Below are positions 6,464 through 12,710 of a stretch of 12,710 bases of DNA, piece after piece. This DNA comes from an uncultured Eubacteriales bacterium. GTDB lineage: Bacteria; Bacillota; Clostridia; Peptostreptococcales; Anaerovoracaceae. Both the position numbers and the translations under genes were made by a program. Every line of letters starts with the position of its first letter. Position 1 is the stretch's first letter. Below the pieces are notes generated by a model that had not been told where the DNA came from, searched no databases, and was given only the letters and a program-made list of their open reading frames with translations. The DNA lies in contig URGK01000077.1 of the NCBI GenBank assembly GCA_900547295.1, forward strand, positions 1 through 12,710. Reading direction: 5' to 3'.

Positions 6464-7585
6464 TTATTCTTCAGTTTCCTCTGCATCATCAGCTTCTGCT
6501 TCAGGAGCAGTTGTAGCTTTGATGCTCAGGCTGATTCTTTTCTTATCCTTGTCGATATCAAGAATCTTAGCGCTTACTTCCTGTCCGATTGTAAGCTCTT
6601 CGTTGATGTCATTAACTCTCTTGTGAGCGATTTCTGAAATATGTACCAGACCGTCAAGACCAGGTTCAAGTTCTACGAATGCACCGTATTCCTTAATCTG
6701 AACAACCTTGCCTGTTACAACCTGACCAACTTCGTATTTCTCATCGATTACTGACCAAGGCTCAGGCATAGTCTGCTTCAGACCTAATGAAATCTTGCCT
6801 TTTTCTTCGTTCATTGAAAGAACCTTAACCTTTACAGTGTCGCCAATCTGAAGAACTTCCTGAGGATGTCTTAATTTGCCCCATGAAATTTCTGAGATGT
6901 GAAGAAGTCCGTCGATACCGCCTATGTCAACAAATGCGCCATAGTCAGTAAATCTCATTACTTTACCCTCAACGATGTCATCAACGTGAATGTTAGCCCA
7001 GATTTCAGCTAATTTTTTTTCTTTTTCTTCGTTGAGAACTGCTCTTCTTGAGAATACAATCTTGCCTCTTCTCTGATCAACTCTTGTGATTTTAACTTCC
7101 ATTTCCTGTCCGATGAATTCTGCAGGATCTTCAACATACTTGTCTGAAAGCTGTGAAAGAGGAATAAAGCCGGTAACTTCTTTGTACGCGCCGATTACGC
7201 CGCCGTTTACGGCTCTTGTAATCTTTACAGTAACTAATTCTTTATTTTCAAAAGCATTAATGATCTCGTTCCAATGCTCGTTAACTTCTAACTTTTTCTT
7301 TGAAAGTAAGATGCCGCCGTCACCGTCATCAGTCTTAATAACCTTAGCCTGAACTTCGTCCCCTTCTGAAAATACATCTGATAATTTTTGTCCCTCTTCG
7401 AGAGAAACTTCTTCTTTCGGAATGATTCCGTCTTTTTTACAGCCTAGATTAACTATAACTTCGTTTTCAGTAACCTGGTGTACCTTACCATTTACGATTT
7501 CGCCGCCTCTTGGTAATCTTAATGACTTTTCAATCTCATCCATGTAGTCATTCATTAAATTTGTTTCTTTAGTGATTTCACACAT
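6464..7585 (-). CDS. rpsA: Ribosomal protein S1 (four S1 domains), C-terminal part of the fusion
   Basis: Four OB-fold S1 RNA-binding domains make up this part, at about residues 26-100, 113-185, 203-275 and 287-362 counted from the internal ATG at 7585, with an acidic tail (APEAEADDAEETEE). Domains 3 and 4 are the most typical (FTDYGAFVDIGGIDGLLHISE and KEYGAFVELEPGLDGLVHISE). The protein binds mRNA on the 30S subunit. The same frame continues upstream without a stop to about 7939 and beyond, holding the C-terminal third of IspH, so S1 is normally the tail of the fusion. I give this start because GAGGAGG lies 11 bases before the ATG, which would let S1 be made even though the IspH frame is broken. 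Codon choice is more biased (GAA, GTA, AAA, CTT) than in neighbouring genes, as expected for high expression. Confidence 0.85.
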   Translation of the reverse strand: MCEITKETNLMNDYMDEIEKSLRLPRGGEIVNGKVHQVTENEVIVNLGCKKDGIIPKEEVSLEEGQKLSDVFSEGDEVQAKVIKTDDGDGGILLSKKKLEVNEHWNEIINAFENKELVTVKITRAVNGGVIGAYKEVTGFIPLSQLSDKYVEDPAEFIGQEMEVKITRVDQRRGKIVFSRRAVLNEEKEKKLAEIWANIHVDDIVEGKVMRFTDYGAFVDIGGIDGLLHISEISWGKLRHPQEVLQIGDTVKVKVLSMNEEKGKISLGLKQTMPEPWSVIDEKYEVGQVVTGKVVQIKEYGAFVELEPGLDGLVHISEIAHKRVNDINEELTIGQEVSAKILDIDKDKKRISLSIKATTAPEAEADDAEETEE

Positions 7586-7603
7586 TATAGAAATAACCTC
7601 CTC
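7583..7603 (-). promoter_or_regulatory. Internal Shine-Dalgarno and ATG at the IspH/S1 junction
   Basis: GAGGAGG (7603-7597) then 11 bases then ATG (7585-7583). It coincides with the IspH end IIEEVISIM, where GAG-GAG-GTT codes Glu-Glu-Val. The site falls exactly between the last IspH residues and the S1 part, so independent initiation of S1 is possible. The Glu-Glu-Val coincidence is the main reason for doubt. Confidence 0.45.
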
Positions 7604-7892
7604 AATTATACGTTCAGGTGTCGATGCACCTGCCGTAATACCTATTTTATTACATTTTTCTATCTGTTTCAATGGTAAATCTTCGATATTTTCAACAAAA
7701 TAGGTTTTTATGCAATGTTTTTTTGATACATTGTATAATTTTTGAGTGTTCGAGCTGTTTTTGCTGCCTATAATTACCATTATATCCGATTTTTTCGCAA
7801 GTTCAATGCAGCTGTCCTGCCTGTTTTTGGTCGCGCTGCATATGGTATTCCGGGTAACACATTCCGCCGCCTTTATATTCCGGCAGACCTTA

Positions 7893-8396
7893 TCAAAGAT
7901 TTCTTCCGTAACCGTTGTCTGAGCAACAACAAATACTTTCCGCTGCCTCCTGCGCTGTTTCTGCCACTACGGCGCTGTTGCCGCACCAGCCGTTGGTACC
8001 TGTAACCTCCGGATGATTTCTGTCTCCCGCTATAATTATTGTATAGCCGTCATCATGGGCTTTTTTAACAAGGGTATGTATTTTTTCAACAAACGGACAT
8101 GTGGCATCAATAAGCCTTACGCCCTTTGCCTCCGCTTCTTTGTAGAAGCTTTCCGGCTCGCCGTGAGAGCGTACTATAACCGCGGCATTGCTTCCGATAT
8201 AATCTAAGCTGTCAATTATTCCGACTCCCCTGCTTTCAAGCTCGTCTGTAACAGCCTTGTTATGTATAAGGGGGCCTTTGGTATATATCTTTTCGTTTTC
8301 TTTTCTGGCTGCGATTGCTTCATTGGTTTTTTCGAGAGCTCTTTTGACTCCGAAGCAGAAACCTGAATAATCAGCCCTTGTTATTGTCTTTTTCAT
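7893..8396 (-). CDS. ispH: IspH N-terminal fragment (HMBPP reductase), terminated early by frame change
   Basis: The 167-residue open frame holds about the first half of 4-hydroxy-3-methylbut-2-enyl diphosphate reductase. Residues up to about 152 are homologous; the last 15 or so (from SICCCSDNG) are out of frame. Visible are the Fe-S cysteines Cys14 (GFCFGV) and Cys100 (DATCPF) and the substrate-binding histidines His45 (GPLIHN), His78 (RSHGE) and His128 (NHPEVTG). The third cluster cysteine (RNTICSATKNRQ, codon 7840-7838) and the SSNT phosphate-binding motif lie in the other frame. The fragment alone cannot ligate the cluster or form the active site. Its ATG lies inside the last 26 bases of rarA, so the two are translationally linked. 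The ribosome site (ACAGG) is weak. Confidence 0.85.
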   Translation of the reverse strand: MKKTITRADYSGFCFGVKRALEKTNEAIAARKENEKIYTKGPLIHNKAVTDELESRGVGIIDSLDYIGSNAAVIVRSHGEPESFYKEAEAKGVRLIDATCPFVEKIHTLVKKAHDDGYTIIIAGDRNHPEVTGTNGWCGNSAVVAETAQEAAESICCCSDNGYGRNL

Positions 8397-9666
8397 AAAG
8401 CCTGTCCAGCCCTTCTAAAAATTTTTTAAATGCGCCCTCGCTTCCGTTTTCTGTAGGGTTATAGTATTTAACGCCCTCTCTGTAAAGGTTGTCCGGAAGA
8501 TACTGCTGTTTTACATAGCCACCGTAGGCATGAGGATACTTATAGCCTATGCCGTGTCCTCTTTTGGCGGCTCCGCTGTAGTGTGAGTCGCACAGATGAG
8601 GCGGTACATCGTCTATCTTTCGGCTGTTAAGGTCAGCTATGGCAGCTTCGATGGCTGCGCTTGCGGAGTTTGATTTAGGACATGATGCAAGAAGTATCAC
8701 AGCCTGCGCAAGATTAAGCTTTGCTTCGGGAAGTCCCACCATCATTGCCGCCTGAATACAGCCGTTTACTATTGATATGGCGCTCGGATATGCCATACCT
8801 ATATCTTCGCTTGCCATAACCAGGAGTCTTCTGCCTATCATCTTGATGTCTCCGTCGCCTTCAATTAGCCTTGCAAGATAATGTATGGCTGCATCGGGGT
8901 CGCTGCCTCTTATGGATTTCTGAAGCGCCGACAGCAGATTGTACTTGTCCTCGCTTTTGTCATAAAACACAGTCTGCCTCTGCATAGCCTCTGTTATCAG
9001 TTCCTCTGTCACTGCAAGCTCATCGTCTGAATTGTCGATTATAAAGCCCAGTGTGTCTAAAGCTATCCTCGCATCTCCCCCTGCCATTTCGGCAAGTATC
9101 CGAAGTGTTTTTTCATCATATCTGATATCCAGATTTCCAAAGCCTTTGTCTTTATCGTTAATGGCGTTCTTCAGGATTTTCATAAGGTCGTCTGCCGACA
9201 GTCTTTTGAATTCATATATGTTGCGCACTCTGCTCAGCACCGCGTTGTTTATTGAAAAATACGGATTTTCGGTAGTGCTGCCTATAAATTTAATTACACC
9301 CTCCTCAAGAGCCTTGAGAAGCGAGTCCTGCTGCAGCTTGTTCCACCTGTGAAACTCGTCTACATATACATAGGTTGTTTCCTGCTGGAGTCCGTAAAAT
9401 CTAAGCTTTGCCTTTTCGATAAGCTCCTTTAATTCCTTGGTGCCTGTGGTCGAAGCATTTATTTCAACAAAGCCTGCGTCCATTTCCTTTGCCACAATTC
9501 TGGCAAGTGTTGTTTTGCCTGTGCCCGACGGTCCGAAAAACACTGCCGAGTCAAAGGTCTTGTTTTTGATTGAATTGTAAAGCAGAGAGCCTTTGTAGAG
9601 GAAATGGGTCTGCCCTGCAAATTCCTCCAGTCTGTCAGGTCTCATTCTTGTAGATAAAGGTATCAT
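8371..9666 (-). CDS. rarA: Replication-associated recombination protein A (RarA/MgsA, AAA+ ATPase)
   Basis: A 431-residue AAA+ ATPase of the RarA/MgsA/WRNIP1 family, related to clamp loaders and RuvB, acting at stalled replication forks in the cytoplasm. It opens with the typical PLSTRMRPDRLEEFAGQ. Walker A is GPSGTGKT (45-52), Walker B VDEFHR (102-107, where VDEIHR is usual), and sensor 1 is in FIGSTTENP (127-135). The C-terminal tetramerisation and MgsA region follows, with SDPDAAIHYLARLIEGGD-like and GYKYPHAYGG segments typical of the family. I chose the ATG at 9666, which has GAGG six bases upstream; a GTG four codons earlier, directly after the stop of the SPOR gene, is also possible. 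Its end overlaps ispH by 26 bases. Confidence 0.94.
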   Translation of the reverse strand: MIPLSTRMRPDRLEEFAGQTHFLYKGSLLYNSIKNKTFDSAVFFGPSGTGKTTLARIVAKEMDAGFVEINASTTGTKELKELIEKAKLRFYGLQQETTYVYVDEFHRWNKLQQDSLLKALEEGVIKFIGSTTENPYFSINNAVLSRVRNIYEFKRLSADDLMKILKNAINDKDKGFGNLDIRYDEKTLRILAEMAGGDARIALDTLGFIIDNSDDELAVTEELITEAMQRQTVFYDKSEDKYNLLSALQKSIRGSDPDAAIHYLARLIEGDGDIKMIGRRLLVMASEDIGMAYPSAISIVNGCIQAAMMVGLPEAKLNLAQAVILLASCPKSNSASAAIEAAIADLNSRKIDDVPPHLCDSHYSGAAKRGHGIGYKYPHAYGGYVKQQYLPDNLYREGVKYYNPTENGSEGAFKKFLEGLDRLYEKDNNKG

Positions 9667-9678
9667 ATTAATCCTCAC

Positions 9679-10194
9679 TTATTTGAGCTCTGTAACAAAC
9701 ACGCCGTCATAGTCAATGTCTGCCATAGCTGTTTTTGCCTTGTCTTTTGTACTGAATATCTCTCCTACCACCTTGTAGCAATCGTCTTTTTCTATAACCG
9801 AGGTTTTGATGCCCTCGTCTTTAAGCTCGGAGGCGCGCTCTTTAGCTGCAGCCTTTGTTGAAAAGCTGCCGAACTGTATCACATAGCCCTCCTCTGATGC
9901 ATCTTTTTTGTCCTCAACGATTGTCTTCTGCTCCTTTGTTTCGGATCTGCTGTCCTCCGTCTTGTCCTTATTGCTGTTTTTGTCCTCGGAAACAGACGGA
10001 CGGTATTTGTCCCATATGGTTTCAAGTGACGGGAATTCAAATCCCAGCAGAGGGTAAAGAACAAATCTTGTGGTAAGATAGCCTGCAATTACTGCAGCTA
10101 TAAGGATAAGCAGAACTGCATTAAAGCCTATTCTTTCGTTTCTGCCTCTTGCAGAGGATCTTCTTCTGTTGTATCTGGGTCTTCTGTATCTCAT
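9679..10194 (-). CDS. Membrane-anchored SPOR-domain protein
   Basis: A 171-residue bitopic protein. The N-terminus is very basic (about 23 residues, many Arg and Tyr) and cytoplasmic, then one transmembrane helix (about 24-43), a charged low-complexity linker rich in Lys, Asp, Glu and Ser, and a C-terminal SPOR domain from about 104 to the end, opening with YVIQFGSFSTKAAA. SPOR domains bind glycan strands stripped of stem peptides, so the protein probably acts at the cell wall during division or, in spore formers, engulfment. The start is the ATG at 10194, with AGGAGG six bases upstream; an in-frame ATG seven codons earlier has no ribosome site. Its stop is 12 bases before the rarA start, so the two are cotranscribed; no functional link is evident. 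Confidence 0.87.
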   Translation of the reverse strand: MRYRRPRYNRRRSSARGRNERIGFNAVLLILIAAVIAGYLTTRFVLYPLLGFEFPSLETIWDKYRPSVSEDKNSNKDKTEDSRSETKEQKTIVEDKKDASEEGYVIQFGSFSTKAAAKERASELKDEGIKTSVIEKDDCYKVVGEIFSTKDKAKTAMADIDYDGVFVTELK

Positions 10195-10213
10195 AGATGT
10201 CCTCCTGTTAAAC

Positions 10214-10242
10214 ATAGTAAATAATATTTAGCAGGTGGACAA
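10214..10242 (-). promoter_or_regulatory. Weak candidate promoter before the SPOR-domain gene
   Basis: On the minus strand, TTGTCC (10242-10237), a 17-base spacer and TACTAT (10219-10214), each 4/6 to consensus. It lies in a 55-base gap between genes of the same strand. Transcription would begin almost at the AGGAGG site, an unusually short leader, so it may be chance. Confidence 0.25.
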
Positions 10243-10249
10243 ATTAGAA

Positions 10250-10750
10250 CTACAATTGTATATTGAACAGAAGCTCCGCAAGCTCGTCAGCTTCTTCAAT
10301 TTCATCAAGAAGCGCCTGCGCCTGTTCAAGCTGAAGCTCGTTAAACACTTCATAGCCGCTTTGCCTGAGCAGTCTTACTGCCATGCCTTCACCGGGAATT
10401 TTAGTGCCTGTGAAGCTTCCGTCATAAATTCTGCTGCTGCCGCATGCAGGGCTTCCCTCTTTCATAACGGCAAATGCTATCTCATGTTCATCTGCAAGCT
10501 CCAGTGCGTATTCCGCACCTTTTGTATATTCGGCCGTTACATCTATCCCGTCTGAATTGATTACCTTGTTCCCTGTGATTTCTGACGGCGCTCTCGGAAC
10601 AGGCAGGCCTCCCGCAACTTCAGGACATACCGGTATCAGTCTGCCTTCTTTCTGCCATTTTTCAAATATATCATCTGAAAGGCGTTTTGCCTTGCCGTCA
10701 TATCTGACTGCGTGACCGTAAAGGCACGCGCTTATAAGTATTTTTGTCAT
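10250..10750 (-). CDS. DUF523 family protein
   Basis: A 166-residue protein of the DUF523 (YbbK-like) family, recognised by ILISACLYG....RYDG (5-19), IPVCPEVAGGLPVPR (39-53) and the VMKEGSPACGSSRIYDGSF block (95-113). The conserved cysteines at 9, 42 and 103 are all kept, which in this family suggests a metal, cluster or redox site, though its function has not been established to my knowledge. Length is normal. The ATG at 10750 has TTTGGAG five bases upstream. It lies 21 bases after the DMT permease gene and is probably cotranscribed with it. Confidence 0.88.
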   Translation of the reverse strand: MTKILISACLYGHAVRYDGKAKRLSDDIFEKWQKEGRLIPVCPEVAGGLPVPRAPSEITGNKVINSDGIDVTAEYTKGAEYALELADEHEIAFAVMKEGSPACGSSRIYDGSFTGTKIPGEGMAVRLLRQSGYEVFNELQLEQAQALLDEIEEADELAELLFNIQL

Positions 10751-10771
10751 AATTTCTCCAAATCTATATAA

Positions 10772-11797
10772 TTAATGGACTGCTATTTCCTCACTGTGCG
10801 TATGCTCGTGCACGCTGCCGTCTATCATATGCTTGTGACCATGCGAATGTTCGATTATATGCGTATGGGTACTGCCGTCGTGAGTGTGAGTCACAATATG
10901 GGTGTGTATATGAGTATGGTTTACAATAATCGTATCTGCGGCAACCAATGCCGAGCCTGCCAGCATTATTACAAGGGCTGTGAAATAGTTTACAGACAGC
11001 GTCTCGTGCAGACATACAAACGATAAAAATGCCCCCACAAACGGCGCGATGGCATAATATGCGCTTGTCTTTGCCGCTCCAAGCCTCCTCTGCGCTCTGA
11101 TATAAAAGAAAATACTGAGTCCATACGATACAAACCCCAGTGCAAGCACAATAAGCACAAGACCTATATCCGGCAGGGGCTCTCCTGTAATCATCGCAAT
11201 TGTAAATGAACCAAGCCCCGAAAATATGCCTTTTAGCATAATTATCTGATATGTGTTCTTTGATGATATTTTGCGGGTGCAGTTGTTTTCAAATCCCCAG
11301 CATACCGCCGCCAGCAGTACAAATGCGGAGCCCCACGAAAACTGCAGGCTCGACATATCCTCAAAGGATAAAATCATACTCGATATGGTTATGAGTGCAA
11401 TTCCGGCCCAGAGCCTAACAGATACAGCCTCTTTAAATATAACAAGCGCTATGACTGCGGTTGCAGCTATCTCAAAGTTGTTGAGAAGTGAAGCATTTGC
11501 AGCTGTTGTTGCGCCAAGCCCGTACATAAGGCATATCGGCGCTGCTATATCAAGCAAAATCATTCCCAGCACATAAGGCAGATCACTCCTGTTAAGGCTG
11601 CTGTTTTGGGCTGTTTCTCTGTTTTTTCTCGCCATATATATGATGCCTACGCCTATGCCCGCGCCAAGATACAGGACTGCTGCCATCATAACAGGCTCTA
11701 TACTTCCAAGCAGTATCTTAGATGCCGGAATATTAATCGCATAAAACACTGCCGCAAGAATAGCAGACAGAGCCGCCACGCAGTTTTTTCGGTTCAT
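10772..11797 (-). CDS. DMT-superfamily (EamA) permease with histidine-rich C-terminal tail
   Basis: An integral membrane protein of 341 residues with about ten hydrophobic helices in two EamA repeats (about 9-140 and 155-285), as in drug/metabolite exporters. Residues 293-341 form an unusual soluble tail in which 16 of 49 residues are histidine, in HTH, HSHGHKH and VHEHTH runs. Such tails bind Zn, Ni or Co in metal transporters and chaperones. A plain EamA permease ends at about 290-300 residues, so the tail is an added module. The substrate is unknown; the tail suggests metal handling or metal sensing, which is inference. The ATG at 11797 follows the coaBC stop by eight bases, and its ribosome site (GAGGTGA) overlaps that stop, so translation is coupled. 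Confidence 0.87.
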   Translation of the reverse strand: MNRKNCVAALSAILAAVFYAINIPASKILLGSIEPVMMAAVLYLGAGIGVGIIYMARKNRETAQNSSLNRSDLPYVLGMILLDIAAPICLMYGLGATTAANASLLNNFEIAATAVIALVIFKEAVSVRLWAGIALITISSMILSFEDMSSLQFSWGSAFVLLAAVCWGFENNCTRKISSKNTYQIIMLKGIFSGLGSFTIAMITGEPLPDIGLVLIVLALGFVSYGLSIFFYIRAQRRLGAAKTSAYYAIAPFVGAFLSFVCLHETLSVNYFTALVIMLAGSALVAADTIIVNHTHIHTHIVTHTHDGSTHTHIIEHSHGHKHMIDGSVHEHTHSEEIAVH

Positions 11798-11805
11798 CTG
11801 TCACC

Positions 11806-12710
11806 TCACCGCTTAATATTTTTGATTGCCTCATCAAGTATTATTTCCGCCAGCTCCTCCTTGCTCATTATAGGGAGCTGCTTTATTTCTTCAGAATTAA
11901 TCAGTGTGGCAACATTGGTTGCAGTTCCAAAGCCCGCTCCTTCTGTCCTCAGACTGTTTGCCACAATCATATCTGCATTTTTGGCTTCAAGCTTTGCCTT
12001 TGCGTTCTCTATGAGATTCTGGGTTTCCATTGCAAATCCGCATATATACTGATTTGCCTTTTTGATTTTTCCCGCTTCTTTAAGGATATCTCTGGTACGC
12101 TTCATTTCAACAGACATATCTCCGTCTTTTTTCTTGAGCTTCTCATCGCTTACCTGAGCGGGAGTATAGTCTGCAACGGCTGCTGCCATAACTATTATAT
12201 CTGCGTCATCTATTTCACTCATTACGGCGTTGTACATGCTTTCTGCATCTGTAACCTTTATCACCTTTGTAAAAATCGGTGGCTCTATGTGAGTTCTGCC
12301 GGTTACAAGTACGACATCCGCGCCTCTGTAGGCTGCGCATCCTGCTATGGCATATCCCATTCTGCCACTTGAATGATTAGTAATATACCGCACGGGGTCT
12401 ATCGCCTCCATAGTAGGTCCTGCCGTAACCAGCACCTTTTTGCCTCTCAGGTCTTTGGCATACTGTATTTCACTCAATATATGCTCAACCAGTAATTCAG
12501 GCTCCGGCAGCTTGCCTCTGCCGGCATCGCCGCAGGCTAAGAGCCCGCTTGCAGGCTCTATTATTCTGATGCCGCAGTTCTGACATCTGCGCAGGTTGTC
12601 CTGTAAAATATTGTTGTTATACATATTGGTGTTCATTGCAGGTGCTATAAGTTTCGGGCACCTCGCCTGAGCAAAAAGCTCCGGCAGGCCCTTTTCCTCA
12701 AAGGTCACGT
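11806..12710 (-). CDS. coaBC: Bifunctional CoaBC: phosphopantothenoylcysteine decarboxylase / phosphopantothenate–cysteine ligase (5' end cut)
   Basis: The C-terminal 300 residues or so of CoaBC (Dfp), which joins cysteine to 4'-phosphopantothenate and decarboxylates the product in coenzyme A synthesis. The end of the FMN-dependent CoaC part is visible: PAMNTNMY (23-30 of the visible part) and the substrate-recognition clamp ASGLLACGDAGRGKLPE (53-69, with the catalytic Cys at 59). CoaB begins near residue 88 with KVLVTAGPTMEAIDPVRYIT and NHSSGRMG, and carries the Lys-rich KLKKKDG (190-196) and DMIVAN segments. Full-length members have about 400 residues, so around 100 residues, including the catalytic His of CoaC, lie beyond the edge; the GTG at 12708 is in frame but should not be taken as the start. 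The first 15 residues match the family only loosely. Confidence 0.92.
   Translation of the reverse strand, partial: VTFEEKGLPELFAQARCPKLIAPAMNTNMYNNNILQDNLRRCQNCGIRIIEPASGLLACGDAGRGKLPEPELLVEHILSEIQYAKDLRGKKVLVTAGPTMEAIDPVRYITNHSSGRMGYAIAGCAAYRGADVVLVTGRTHIEPPIFTKVIKVTDAESMYNAVMSEIDDADIIVMAAAVADYTPAQVSDEKLKKKDGDMSVEMKRTRDILKEAGKIKKANQYICGFAMETQNLIENAKAKLEAKNADMIVANSLRTEGAGFGTATNVATLINSEEIKQLPIMSKEELAEIILDEAIKNIKR

Larger units (their letters stand above)
6464..8396 (-). pseudogene. ispH: ispH–rpsA fusion gene with a frame break inside the IspH part
   Basis: In many Clostridia one gene encodes IspH (HMBPP reductase, last step of the MEP isoprenoid pathway) fused to a four-domain ribosomal protein S1. 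This locus has that layout but in two frames. The IspH N-terminal frame runs from 8396 and stops at 7893. The remainder of IspH (KVFVVAQTT onward) plus S1 is in a +1 frame from about 7939. Aligned by memory to other clostridial IspH proteins, about five residues are also missing at the junction (between AQEAAE and KVFVVAQTT), so the lesion looks like a loss of about 14 bases rather than one base. The junction lies in a stretch with several CAGCG repeats (about 7940-7978). It could be a true mutation or an assembly error. If true, IspH activity would be lost. Confidence 0.75.

Noticed and set aside
7930..7950. Programmed ribosomal frameshift in ispH
   Set aside because: No slippery heptamer with a downstream pseudoknot is evident, and about five conserved-length residues are missing, which a frameshift would not restore.
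10775..11026. Open frames opposite or out of frame with the His-rich tail region
   Set aside because: Their Met/Val or Tyr/Ser richness is the by-product of CAT/CAC repeats in the permease tail.
12650..12710. Possible frame change in coaBC near the edge, because the first visible residues match the family loosely
   Set aside because: The other two frames meet stops at once, and too little upstream sequence is visible to judge.
1..12710. CRISPR array, tRNA, rRNA, insertion sequence or prophage attachment site
   Set aside because: No regularly spaced repeats, tRNA-like folds, transposase frames or terminal repeats were seen; the window is almost fully covered by housekeeping-type genes.

Overview
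This window reads as a chromosomal segment of an anaerobic, low-to-mid GC Firmicute of the Clostridia/Eubacteriales. The signs are a gene for an IspH–ribosomal protein S1 fusion (an arrangement typical of Clostridia), strong GGAGG ribosome binding sites on nearly every gene, an M16 peptidase–dut pair, an iron-dependent alcohol dehydrogenase, a DUF523 protein and a cysteine-rich surface/coat-like protein. I cannot name the genus. No mobile element, rRNA, tRNA or CRISPR array is visible.

All genes but one lie on the minus strand, so the left edge is downstream. From the right edge in transcription order: the end of coaBC (coenzyme A synthesis); a DMT-family permease with a histidine-rich tail; a DUF523 protein; a membrane-anchored SPOR-domain protein; rarA; then an ispH–rpsA fusion whose IspH part is broken by a frame change near 7940. 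A strong intrinsic terminator at 6416-6448 closes that group. A monocistronic iron alcohol dehydrogenase follows, with a near-consensus promoter at 6324-6352. A bidirectional hairpin at 5055-5084 separates it from the only plus-strand gene, a cysteine-rich protein (29 Cys in 345 residues).

From the divergent intergenic region 3914-4011, a second minus-strand operon runs to the left edge: a small two-helix membrane protein, an M16 peptidase, dut, a catalase-fold protein, a separate catalase-related C-terminal domain, and a PiT-type phosphate permease cut by the edge. Spacing is tight, so the operon is probably translated in a coupled way.

The most interesting part is the catalase locus (801-1933). 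The long protein follows the catalase core from end to end, but the distal His, the distal Asn and the haem-ligating Tyr all appear to be replaced, and 12 cysteines are present. The short C-terminal catalase-related domain is a separate gene joined by a TAATG overlap with its own perfect Shine-Dalgarno. The start codon of the core gene sits in a 13-bp hairpin with its Shine-Dalgarno in the loop. I read this as a non-haem, probably non-catalytic two-subunit catalase-fold system under translational control. The other main point is the broken ispH with an internal start that could keep S1 production alive.
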